DNA from: Larkinella sp965227735
GTDB lineage: Bacteria > Bacteroidota > Bacteroidia > Cytophagales > Spirosomataceae
Direction: 5' to 3'
Length of the DNA stretch: 64,000 nucleotides
Assembly (NCBI RefSeq): GCF_965227735.1
Contig: NZ_OZ245776.1
Location: 1-64,000 of the forward strand
A model generated the notes under the pieces. It saw nothing but the letters and a program-made list of their open reading frames with translations, had not been told where the DNA came from and ran no database searches. The translations under genes and the position numbers were made by a program. Positions 33,896 through 43,400 of this stretch are shown piece after piece; the stretch's first letter is position 1, and each line of letters opens with the position of its first letter.

Positions 33896-34678
33896 ATGCA
33901 AACCACACTTGGGGTAAAACGTGCTTTTTTCTATTCAATTGTCAGTTTAATTTTTCTAACTGGACAGTCCTGCACGACCAAAGAAGACGCCACGCCCGAC
34001 ACGAGTTCCACCACGGATTTTCTCTACCAATACTCCATCATCAATGCGCTGCTGGCGGGCGTTTTCGACGGCAACCTGACGTTCGGTGAGTTGAAAAAAC
34101 ACGGCGATTTTGGCGTCGGCACCTTCAACCGGGTAGATGGCGAACTGGTAATCAATGAAGGGAAACGGTACCGGATTCGATCCAACGGCAGCGTTTCCGA
34201 AGTGGCCGACCGCGACAGTACGTCGCTGGCGTTCGTGAAGTTTTTCAAAGCCGACTCCAGTTTTACCGTCCAAACCGCCGGGATGACCCTGGAGCAGCTT
34301 CAAAAAAAGATCGCGGCTGCCCTGCCCGTCAACGAAATCTACGCCATCCGCATCAAAGGCACTTTTTCGAAACTGACCACCCGCGCACCCGCGCCCGCCC
34401 AAAAACCGTATCCGACCCTGAACGACCATCTGGCCAAATCACAGGTCATTTTCAACCTGACGAACACCACCGGTGTAGCCGTCGGTTTTCTGGTGCCGAC
34501 TTATATGGAGAAGGTGAACGTTCCCGGTTTTCACTTTCATTATCTGGCGGACGACCTTCAATCGGGCGGACACGTCTACGATTTTACGGCCACTCAGGTT
34601 ACCGTCGAGATCGACCGCACCAAAGGCTATTACGTCGAACTGAATACCAACGTCGACTTCGGAAAAGTGACGTTATAG
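33896..34678 (+). CDS. Exported acetolactate-decarboxylase-like lipoprotein
   Basis: 260 residues from the ATG at 33896. Signal peptide (KRAFFYSIVSLIFLTGQSC) with a probable lipidated cysteine. The mature part matches alpha-acetolactate decarboxylase: GTFNRVDGELVINEGKRYRI, a central IRIKGTF strand, and VPGFHFHYLADDLQSGGHVY, whose histidines are the zinc ligands. The family converts acetolactate to acetoin and is usually cytosolic, so an exported form is unexpected. Its start lies just after the 225-bp palindrome. No acetolactate synthase is nearby. Confidence 0.85.
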   Translation: MQTTLGVKRAFFYSIVSLIFLTGQSCTTKEDATPDTSSTTDFLYQYSIINALLAGVFDGNLTFGELKKHGDFGVGTFNRVDGELVINEGKRYRIRSNGSVSEVADRDSTSLAFVKFFKADSSFTVQTAGMTLEQLQKKIAAALPVNEIYAIRIKGTFSKLTTRAPAPAQKPYPTLNDHLAKSQVIFNLTNTTGVAVGFLVPTYMEKVNVPGFHFHYLADDLQSGGHVYDFTATQVTVEIDRTKGYYVELNTNVDFGKVTL

Positions 34679-34800
34679 GCTAATCAAGATTGCAACCGCG
34701 ACGGCGGACCGTTCGGTTTCGATCAGCCCAAAACAATTCGTCGTCCCGTTGGTTTCAATCGTTTGGACACAACCCTTTTATAACCAACCGATCACCCGGA

Positions 34801-35322
34801 ATGAGCAGTGCTTTTTTGAAAAACGAAACCGCCGATGCACCGGTCGTGATCCCCGCACGCGCACCACTGCCACCCGGCGTAACCAATTACGTGACACCCC
34901 GTGGTCTGACGTTGCTGCGTGATGAACTGACTGAACTGGAAGCGGAACATGCTCACTTACAAGCCCGTTCAGCAACCGACGAAAACGAACGCAGCCGACA
35001 ACTGGCGCTGCTGAACGGGCAAATGGCCAACCTCAACCAACGGATTTCGAGTGCCAAAGTGGTGGATTCTCACCCCCAGGACGAAGTTCGTTTTGGGGCC
35101 ACCGTCGTTCTGAAAACCAAAACCGGAAAATCACCGGGGACTGAACGCCAGTTTACGATCGTTGGGGTCGATGAGGCCGATGCTTCGCAAGGGTTTATCG
35201 CCTTCACGGCTCCCATTGCCCGGGCCATTCAGGGGAAACGGGTAGGCGATGTGGTTTCCCTACGAACCGTACAGGGAGAAGAAATTTTGGAAATAACGGC
35301 GATCCGATATGAAATCGGATAG
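34801..35322 (+). CDS. GreA/GreB-family transcription elongation factor
   Basis: 173 residues from the ATG at 34801. The N-terminal 40 residues are a flexible Ala/Pro-rich region; then YVTPRGLTLLRDELTELEAE begins the coiled coil, with acidic residues at the tip (ATDENERS), and residues about 95-173 form the FKBP-like C-terminal domain (VRFGATVVLKTKTGK, FTIVGVDEAD, IARAIQGKRVGDVVSL). Such factors rescue backtracked RNA polymerase by stimulating transcript cleavage. The tip differs from GreA's usual GDLSENAEY, so this is a divergent paralogue; cleavage activity is uncertain. Confidence 0.85.
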   Translation: MSSAFLKNETADAPVVIPARAPLPPGVTNYVTPRGLTLLRDELTELEAEHAHLQARSATDENERSRQLALLNGQMANLNQRISSAKVVDSHPQDEVRFGATVVLKTKTGKSPGTERQFTIVGVDEADASQGFIAFTAPIARAIQGKRVGDVVSLRTVQGEEILEITAIRYEIG

Positions 35323-35416
35323 AAAACAACCGGTAAAAATTATGGGTTGACGCAAACAACCACAAATAACCATAGTTTGTACTGTAAGGTTCTCCGCTTA
35401 CGGCCTTCCCTCTTGA

Positions 35417-36802
35417 ATGACTATACGGTTTTTATTTCGCCTGACCCTCGGCCTGGCTATCCTTCTTTCTTTGACGCGGTGCCAGAAAACCGCCCCCCAA
35501 CCCCCCAAAGCCGAAGGTTTTGACCCCGCCATCCCCGGCGACACCTCTTATCTGGCCGGCCCGATTACGTTTACGCTGAAAGAATTACAGGAAAAAATCA
35601 ATCAGGAGCTTGATCCGGTACTGGTGGGCAAAGGCTCGTCGAGTGGAAAGTCGGGCGGTATTTTTCCGTTTAAGGTCGTTCGCTCCGGGCCGGTTCGCAT
35701 TCAGTATGTCAACAACCAGGTGAAGTTTTCGGCTCCTTTGGGACTGTATATCAACTCGCCTTTTAGCGCCGGTAAAACCTCCGAACAGCGGCCCTTCTGT
35801 TCGCTTCACGTCAACTTTCAAAGTCCGCTGACGGTGACACCGAACTGGCGGCTGGCCAGCAAGGTGCATTTTACAAATTACGAATGGATTGTCGAACCCG
35901 AGATCCGGTTTCTGGGCAAGGATATTTCACTGACCAATTTTGCCAGAAAACTCCTCGACAAACACCAGTCGGCGATTGAATCGGCCATCGACACGGCGGT
36001 TTACAAGGAACTCCGGCTCGACCGGATGGTGATGCCGATCTGGCAGAACATCCAGAAACCGCTGCTTATTGATCGTTCCTTCGGTCTTTGGCTACTGCCC
36101 ATTCCGCTTGGCGTTGAGGCCAGTCCACTCGATGGAGATTCGGTCAACATCACGACGCACTTGCGGATTGCTTTTGCCACCAAAACCGTGTTGCAACCCG
36201 AAAAACCGGGCCATTCGGAGGTCAAATTGCCCCTTTTGCAGAAACGGGAACAGGTTTCTCAAGTCTCGGACCTTCGTCTGCTGAGTGTCATTCCGTATGC
36301 CGACATCAACCGGATGCTGGCCCGCACGCTGGCTAAAGAAAAAAAGAAGTTGCTGCTGGGTGCCCTGACCATTCAAAAAGCCTCAGTGTATGGCGGTCAA
36401 CGTTCGTTGATCGTTAAAACCGAGGTCAGCGGGCTGCTCAATGGAACACTTTACCTGAAAGGTCGCCCCACGTTTGACACCCTAACCAACACACTCCACA
36501 TCAAAAACCTGGATTTCGACGCCGAGACGGTTCGTGAATTGTCCAAACTCTCCAACACCCTCGTTCACAACGGCCTCGTCAAACTGCTGGAAAGTTTTCT
36601 GACGGTTTCGCTGGGCGGAGAGATTGAAAAACTTCCGCAAACCATCAGCGAGTCGTTTAAAAAAGGAGAAACCGGCAACAAAACCGACCTCGGCATTCAG
36701 TCTTTCCGGTTTACCCCCCAGAAAATCGCGATCCGGCCCGACGGGATTCAGGCCCTGATCCATGTCCAATCGAAGGTGGCAGTTCGGGTCAAACAGTTAT
36801 AA
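35417..36802 (+). CDS. DUF4403-family lipoprotein
   Basis: 461 residues. Signal peptide ending LSLTRC (lipobox). The remainder matches the DUF4403 family, which is distantly related to lipid-binding tubular (BPI/TULIP-like) folds: paired halves with GPITFTLKELQEKINQEL and SVIPYADINRMLARTLAKEK, and a C-terminal IRPDGIQALIHVQSKVAVRV. Function unknown; a lipid-binding periplasmic or surface protein is plausible. A possible promoter (TTG at 35347, TAGTTTG at 35373) precedes it. Confidence 0.75.
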   Translation: MTIRFLFRLTLGLAILLSLTRCQKTAPQPPKAEGFDPAIPGDTSYLAGPITFTLKELQEKINQELDPVLVGKGSSSGKSGGIFPFKVVRSGPVRIQYVNNQVKFSAPLGLYINSPFSAGKTSEQRPFCSLHVNFQSPLTVTPNWRLASKVHFTNYEWIVEPEIRFLGKDISLTNFARKLLDKHQSAIESAIDTAVYKELRLDRMVMPIWQNIQKPLLIDRSFGLWLLPIPLGVEASPLDGDSVNITTHLRIAFATKTVLQPEKPGHSEVKLPLLQKREQVSQVSDLRLLSVIPYADINRMLARTLAKEKKKLLLGALTIQKASVYGGQRSLIVKTEVSGLLNGTLYLKGRPTFDTLTNTLHIKNLDFDAETVRELSKLSNTLVHNGLVKLLESFLTVSLGGEIEKLPQTISESFKKGETGNKTDLGIQSFRFTPQKIAIRPDGIQALIHVQSKVAVRVKQL

Positions 36803-36807
36803 CCAGT

Positions 36808-37677
36808 CTACTGAAAACTCTGGTTGATAAAGTTCAATGCATCCGGCAAACCCGTGCGCCAGTATTCCCAGGTATGACCGCCGTTCCGGACCCGGTATTC
36901 GTGCGGAATATTCACATCCCGCATCAGGATGTGCAATTCGGAATTGCCCCGGTAGAGCAGTAAATCATCGTCTCCGCAATCGAGGTAAAACCGGACGGCT
37001 TTCTTTTGCGCTTCCGGCATTTTCTGTACCAGATACAGAATACTGTTCTGATTCCAGAAATCGGTAATGCGGTTTTCGCCTTCCTTCAACTCGCCCATTG
37101 TGGAACGGTACCGGCGCAAATATTCCTGATGCGGCATTTCTCTAATCTGCTGATCGGTCCGAACGCCCGAACTCAGGGCCGCACAGGAACCGAACAAATC
37201 GGGGTGGTGAATCGCATACAGGAGCGAACCAAAACCGCCCATCGACAAACCAGCCACCGCCCGAAACCGTTTCTCGGTCCGGCATCGGTACGTTTTTTCA
37301 ATAAAAGGAATCAGTTCTTTCATGAAGTAATCTTCATACTGGTACTTCCCGGCAACGTTGTTCATGTAGAACGTCATCTCGGCATCCGGCATCACCACAA
37401 TCAACGGCGAGATTCGACCTTCTTTAATCTCCTTATCAACAATGGCTTGCATATTTCCCGACTGGAGCCAGGCTGTCTGGTCGTCGCCCCCGCCGTGGAG
37501 CAGATACAAAACCGGGTAGGCTCGCTGGGAAGTTTCGTAACCGGGTGGCAGGTAAAGTGCAAACTTCTTGTCTTTTTTCAGAAGTGTACTTTTGATTGTC
37601 AAATCGTCGAAAACTTTACTCTCCTGAGCAAGACCGGGCAGAGAAAACAACAGGCAAATTAGCCACAGGAAACGCAT
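36808..37677 (-). CDS. Secreted esterase, feruloyl/esterase-D type alpha/beta hydrolase
   Basis: 289 residues from the ATG at 37677, which begins the signal peptide (MRFLWLICLLFSLPGLAQ). Mature part: YPVLYLLHGGGDDQTAWLQSG (oxyanion loop), AVAGLSMGGFGSLLYA (nucleophile in GLSMGG), LDCGDDDLL (Asp) and VRNGGHTWEYW (His). This is the PF00756-type esterase found as feruloyl, acetyl or siderophore esterases. Convergent with the DUF4403 gene (5 bp between stops) and divergent from the CocE-like gene. Substrate unknown. Confidence 0.88.
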   Translation of the reverse strand: MRFLWLICLLFSLPGLAQESKVFDDLTIKSTLLKKDKKFALYLPPGYETSQRAYPVLYLLHGGGDDQTAWLQSGNMQAIVDKEIKEGRISPLIVVMPDAEMTFYMNNVAGKYQYEDYFMKELIPFIEKTYRCRTEKRFRAVAGLSMGGFGSLLYAIHHPDLFGSCAALSSGVRTDQQIREMPHQEYLRRYRSTMGELKEGENRITDFWNQNSILYLVQKMPEAQKKAVRFYLDCGDDDLLLYRGNSELHILMRDVNIPHEYRVRNGGHTWEYWRTGLPDALNFINQSFQ

Positions 37678-37789
37678 GAAACTCGAGAAGTTAAAGGTGG
37701 AATCCATCAAATTGGGAGCAATTTAGCGGTTTTCTGACTTTCTTCCTTATCTTACTTCCCGTTCATCGCTCAATCAATCGAATACAATC

Positions 37790-39664
37790 ATGAAACGTCT
37801 TTACTGGATTCTGCTGGCCTTGCTGCCGGTGCTCGCTCACGCCCAAACGCCCGATTCCACCTGGTTCCGAAACCACTATACCAAACAGGAAATCTACATT
37901 CCGATGCGGGACGGAACAAAGCTCTTTACCTCCATTTATGCCCCCACCGATCAGTCCGAAAAGCACCCGATTCTGATGTCGCGAACACCCTATTCCTGCG
38001 CACCGTACGGCGACAAGGCATACCGAAATTTCTACTCCAATCACTACAAAGAATACCTGAAAGAAGGCTACATCCTGGTGGTGCAGGACGTGCGCGGTCG
38101 CTGGATGAGCGAGGGCGTTTTTGAGGACATTCGTCCGTATAATCCGACCAAAACCGCCAAAACGGATGTCGATGAAGCCAGCGATACATACGACACCATC
38201 GACTGGCTGGTGAAAAATCTGCCCAACAACAACGAAAAAGTGGGCGTTTTCGGCATTTCGTACCCCGGTTTTTATTCAACCATGGCGGCTCTGAGCAAAC
38301 ACCCGGCCCTGAAAGCCGTCAGCCCGCAAGCCCCGGTGACCGAGTGGTTTAAGGGAGACGATTTCCACCACAACGGGGCTTTGATGCTCATGGATGCGTT
38401 CAATTTCTACATCCGGCGCGGTTTTGGAGCGCCCCGACCCAAGCCCACCACCGTGGGTCCCAAAGGCTTCTCGCCCCCGACCAAAGACAGCTACGATTTT
38501 TTCCTGCGCACCGGTGCCATTCCGAACTTCACGAAGTATGCCGGTGACAGCATCCGTTTCTGGAAGGATCTCACGCAACATCCGAATTACGACGCCTTCT
38601 GGAAAAGCCGCAACGTTGGCAACTTTGTCGGTGACATTGCCCCCGGCATTGCCACGCTGATCGTCGGCGGTTTGTTCGACGCGGAAGACTGTTACGGTGC
38701 CTGGGCCACGTATACCGACATTGAAAAAAAGGCCAAAAACAACAACAAAATCATCATGGGGCCGTGGTTCCACGGGCAGTGGGCCGGGCGCGGCAGTGAT
38801 GGTTCTTCGCTGGGCAACGTGCAGTTTGGCAGTCCCACCAGCGAATGGTATGCCAGCAAAATGGAAGTTCCGTTTTTCAATTTTCACCTGAAAGGCAAAG
38901 GGAATATCGACCAAATCAAGGAAGCCAACATCTTTTTTACCGGCGAAAACCAGTGGCATCAGTTCGAGAAATGGCCCCCGGTCAGCACCACCGAAACCGC
39001 CCTTTACCTGCAACCCAACGGCGCGTTGAACTTCACCAAACCGACCACCACCACGCCCTCGTTTACAGCTTACGTGAGTGATCCGGCCAAACCCGTTCCA
39101 TACACGGACGGCGTCATCATCAACCGGACGCGCGAATACATGACGGACGACCAGCGGTTTGCGGCTGCCCGCCCGGACGTGCTGGTTTTCGAAACCGATG
39201 TTCTGACAGAAGACCTGACGCTGGCCGGGCCGCTCACCGCCGATTTGCAGGTGAGCATCAGCGGCACCGACGCCGATTTTGTAGTGAAACTGATCGACGT
39301 TTTTCCGGACGATTTCGAGTACAGTAAAACCGATCAATACCTGATGAACGGCTACCAGATGATGGTGCGGGGCGAGGTGATGCGGGGGCGTTTCCGCAAC
39401 AGTTTCGAAAAACCGGTCGCTTTTGTACCGGATCAGGTTACCACCGTCAAATATACTTTGCCGGACATTGCCCATACGTTCAAAAAAGGGCATCGGCTGA
39501 TGGTGCAGATTCAAAGCTCGTGGTTCCCGCTGGTCGACCGGAATCCACAGAAGTTTGTAGACATCTACCACGCCAAAGACGCTGATTTCCAGAAAGCAAC
39601 GATCAAAATTCACCACAGTGAAAAAGCCGCCAGCCGCATCGTGCTACCGGTTTCGAAGTTGTAA
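37790..39664 (+). CDS. Secreted CocE/NonD-family hydrolase (X-Pro dipeptidyl-peptidase-like)
   Basis: 624 residues, signal peptide MKRLYWILLALLPVLAHAQ. S15-type alpha/beta hydrolase domain with the nucleophile elbow VGVFGISYPGFYS (Ser157) and the oxyanion tyrosine in LMSRTPYSCAPYG, and a C-terminal jelly-roll domain of the X-Pro dipeptidyl-peptidase type (TADLQVSISGTDADFVVKLI). Members cleave esters (cocaine, beta-lactam acyl groups) or peptides; here secreted, exact substrate unknown. Followed after 11 bp by the MtfA-like gene, so likely co-transcribed. Confidence 0.92.
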   Translation: MKRLYWILLALLPVLAHAQTPDSTWFRNHYTKQEIYIPMRDGTKLFTSIYAPTDQSEKHPILMSRTPYSCAPYGDKAYRNFYSNHYKEYLKEGYILVVQDVRGRWMSEGVFEDIRPYNPTKTAKTDVDEASDTYDTIDWLVKNLPNNNEKVGVFGISYPGFYSTMAALSKHPALKAVSPQAPVTEWFKGDDFHHNGALMLMDAFNFYIRRGFGAPRPKPTTVGPKGFSPPTKDSYDFFLRTGAIPNFTKYAGDSIRFWKDLTQHPNYDAFWKSRNVGNFVGDIAPGIATLIVGGLFDAEDCYGAWATYTDIEKKAKNNNKIIMGPWFHGQWAGRGSDGSSLGNVQFGSPTSEWYASKMEVPFFNFHLKGKGNIDQIKEANIFFTGENQWHQFEKWPPVSTTETALYLQPNGALNFTKPTTTTPSFTAYVSDPAKPVPYTDGVIINRTREYMTDDQRFAAARPDVLVFETDVLTEDLTLAGPLTADLQVSISGTDADFVVKLIDVFPDDFEYSKTDQYLMNGYQMMVRGEVMRGRFRNSFEKPVAFVPDQVTTVKYTLPDIAHTFKKGHRLMVQIQSSWFPLVDRNPQKFVDIYHAKDADFQKATIKIHHSEKAASRIVLPVSKL

Positions 39665-39675
39665 ATTCCTTTTGC

Positions 39676-40452
39676 ATGGCCTACTTGATTTTTGGTCTTG
39701 CCGTTCTGCTGCTCGGCGGGCTAATCTGGAGCTACCGGCGACGGAGCCGCCCGGTTAGCCCGCCCGCAGCGACGGATTACCGCCCGCTGTTGCGGGAACA
39801 CGTCGCGTATTACCGCGCGCTGAGCGACGACGATAAAAAGAAATTTGAAGCGCGTGTCGAGCAGTTTTTGAGTCAAACCCGCATCGAGGGCGTCGGCACA
39901 ACGGTGGATGAGTTGGATAAAGTACTGGTGGCCAGCAGCGCGGTTATTACGATTTTCGGCTTCAAAGACTGGTCGTTTTACCGGCTGACGACGGTTTTGC
40001 TGTACGAGGACCGTTTCAATGCGGCTTTTGAAACCGACGGAAAAGGACGCAACATTCTGGGCATGGTCGGCGAAGGGGGCGCGTTGCAAAGCACGATGGC
40101 ACTCTCGAAACCGGCACTGCACGAAGGCTTTGCGGACGAATCCAGCACCGAGAATACTGGCATCCACGAGTTTGTCCACCTCCTCGACAAAGCCGACGGG
40201 GCCACCGACGGAACCCCACGGTTTTTCCTGGACCGCAACCACGTCAAACCCTGGCTGCAACTGATTCATGCCAGTATTGCCGACATCCAGGCCAACCGCT
40301 CCGACATCGACCCCTACGCCCTGACCAACGAAGCCGAGTTCTTCGCCGTGGTCTCCGAGTATTTCTTCAAACGCCCGGAGTTGCTGAAGGAGAAACACCC
40401 GGAGTTGTTTGTGCGGTTGGAGGATATTTTTCAGCAGCGGTTGGGGAGATAA
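39676..40452 (+). CDS. MtfA-like zinc metallopeptidase (family M90)
   Basis: 258 residues. One N-terminal membrane helix (LIFGLAVLLLGGLIWSYRRR), then the MtfA fold: PLLREHVAYYRALSDDDKKKFE, the zinc motif NTGIHEFVHLLDKADG (His164, Glu165, His168) and a downstream glutamate in NEAEFFAVVSEYFFKRPE. E. coli MtfA is cytosolic and linked to glucose uptake through Mlc; the N-terminal membrane anchor here is seen in many other family members. Confidence 0.9.
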   Translation: MAYLIFGLAVLLLGGLIWSYRRRSRPVSPPAATDYRPLLREHVAYYRALSDDDKKKFEARVEQFLSQTRIEGVGTTVDELDKVLVASSAVITIFGFKDWSFYRLTTVLLYEDRFNAAFETDGKGRNILGMVGEGGALQSTMALSKPALHEGFADESSTENTGIHEFVHLLDKADGATDGTPRFFLDRNHVKPWLQLIHASIADIQANRSDIDPYALTNEAEFFAVVSEYFFKRPELLKEKHPELFVRLEDIFQQRLGR

Positions 40453-40479
40453 AGTCTAATATCTGAACAATTCTAGAAA

Positions 40480-43400
40480 TTACTTTTGTGCATATTCATC
40501 TAGCTTTTTTTGAATTAACTGAATGAATTTATCGTATTCTTCTTCTCCGACCATGTTTTTAATTTTAGTGAGCCAATTTTCAGGTTGGTTAGTATAGGAA
40601 GAGCTTATCTCACTTAAAATCTGATAAGCCATATAAAAAAAAGTGGTCGCAACTCTTAAATTCTGGAAGTTATGAAAATAAAACTCACCCAACCTAAATA
40701 AAGTATTTCCTTCTCCACCTTTGTCCCTAATTTCACGCTGAATTGTCCGAATACTGTTTAAACATTTAATTGGCACCTCATAATTTCCCAAGGCAAAGTA
40801 CGATCTCCCTATATCATCAAGTGCAGAGATCTCCCTCGTTTTTGCTCCAATTTTTCCATAAATTTCTAAACTTCGATTTGAATAATCTATTGCCAACTCA
40901 TACAGTTTTAAAGAAAAATAAACTTGCCCAATATTTTTCAAGGAGTCACCTTCTCCAATTTTATCTCCAACATCACTCCGGATTTGACGACTATCCTCCA
41001 AATACTTTAACGCACGATTGTATTTACCCGCTTTTTCTAAACAAAATCCAATGTTATTTAGCGTATTACCTTCGCCAACTCTATCCCCAATTTGTCGTCG
41101 GATGAACAGGCTATTTTTAAAATACTTCAATGCTATAACACATTGCTCCATTCGTAAATAGGCTTGGCCGATATTATTCAATGTTACCCCTTCACCATAC
41201 TTATTATTTGTTTCTTGTCTGATCACCAAGCTTCTTTCCATGTATTCTAAAGCTTTTCCATTTTCTCCTTGTTCAAGATAATGCTGTCCAATATTATTTA
41301 ATGAAGATCCAATGCCATTTTTGTCCTCATTTTGGCTATTTAGTTGTAATCCCAATTGCAATGATTCAAGGCTCTGATTATAATCGCCAATATTATTATC
41401 AATTATTCCTAATATGTTCCAAGCATGAGCTTTAATGCTTGGATTGATTCTCTTCTTTAATATTTCATTCAATAAATCTTTAGCAACAGGGTACAACCCC
41501 GCCAATCGAAGATCATATACTAGATCAAATACCGTATTCGCATACTTATCCCAAGCTGTAGCATGTGCGAAATAGTCCTTTGCCAATAGTTTATCTTCCG
41601 AAGTTGGTTGTTTTTGAAAGAAATCACCTATTCCTTCAGATAATTCGTAAAAATGTTCTTGTGTCATCTGCTCTTGCCCTTTTAGCCACACACGTGTCAA
41701 TGCGTGCACTTCAAATTGCCGTTCATTTTCGTCCCAAAAACAAAGAGACCAGTCGCGCAATGAAGCCAAAACCGGCAGCAATTCAACAACATCTTTCTTC
41801 ATTACTGCACCTAAAGCCACCACAGATGACCTACTAAAAAATACTGAAATCACGCTAAATACCGCCTGTTCAACTTCTGTCAATTGATTTAAAATCCGAT
41901 CCAGAAGCAAATTTTGGAAAATGTCTGTTTCTACTTTCCTGACCTGAATATCAAAATTTGCCAAATCAAAATTCTGATCTTTATTTACTAAGCCTTCGAG
42001 AATTTGTAAACCACGGGGATGTCCGTCAATTCTTAGATGAACAATATCTCGTTCTTTTTCAGAGAGTTGGCGGAGAGTTTCGGAAGAGTTTAGATATCGA
42101 TATTCTTCGGCATAACTCATTTTGTCAATTGGTATGTAAATCAACTCGGTATCAAATCCGAGTATTCGATACCGAGTTGTAAATAGAATATGACAGGACG
42201 AGGGAGCTTTTTTCAATAATAAATAAAAAAATATTCGAAGGCTTTCCGAAACAATTGTTTGCTGCTGTAAATCCTTTTCATCAGTTTGAATATCTTCAAA
42301 GTTGTCAAAAATTAAAATAGTTGGATGTCCTTGCAGGTAGTTATCAATCAATGATTGTAATTTCTGTCCAGAATCTTTCTTTGGATCATCCAGTTGTTTT
42401 TTAAATTGATTTGATAAAAAATCACCCGGTTGCTTTGATTCTTTCCATTTTTCAAAAAGCCATTCTAGGATTACAGATTCCTGAATTTCTCCCTTTCCAC
42501 GAAAAATTAATATATCGTGTCCGTTTTTTCGGCGGTAGTGTTCGGCAAACGCTTCGGCGGTGGTGGTTTTTCCCAAACCGCCCAAACCATGCAGACAAAC
42601 GGCTTTACCTTGTTTAAACGATTGCCGTAACTGGATTAATAACCGCTTTCGCCCAATAAATCCCTCACCAATCAACCGCGTGTGGCTTCCCCGAATGAAA
42701 GCCGGTTTGGGATAAAACCGGTTCAGAGTTTCCGTATAGTATTGTCCTTTTTTCACCAGCACTCCAATCGCCTGATTCTGATACAGCACGGGCGTAAACC
42801 ATTCCGCCGGGGTAAAAACCGTTGGCGCATTCTTCCGTCTTTCCTGGACATGCTCCCACAACGCCAGCCGGGCATCATGCATCGCTTTCGTCAGCGTGTC
42901 GCCGTAGGCCAGCTTTTTGTAGAGGATTTCGGTAAATAGCCGGGCTCCGATGTCGGTCACCGAAAACCGCATGGCCAAAATGGCGGGCAAACCCACGGCG
43001 GCCATTTGTTCGGCAGTGCTGCCTTCCGACCCGCCCACGGCGGTTTCGCAGGCACTCAACACCAGCAATTTGATCGACGAAAAACCGTTCAAGGCCTTCC
43101 CCAATTCGCGGCCCGTCGTTTGGCGTTCGTTGCCATCCTCATCTTCCAGATACAAAACTCCCTCTTTCACCGCATCCACGTACGAACCGTGTCCGCTGAT
43201 GTGGACAATATCATGGCTTCGTGCGGCTAAAGCTTCCTTAATTTCTTCCAGATTGGCACAATCCAGAATTTCCATGACCAGTTTCGGTTGCTGATCACCG
43301 GTAGCTTCCAGGGAGCGCACGGCTTCGATGATTTTCCGCTGCTCTTCCTCGATTTCCAGCAACTGGCTCTTTCCGGGCAGGTTTTCGGGCAAGGCCGGAA

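Noticed and set aside
38276..39616. 446-codon minus-strand open frame opposite the CocE-like gene
   Set aside because: Antisense shadow; the plus strand encodes a full S15-type hydrolase.
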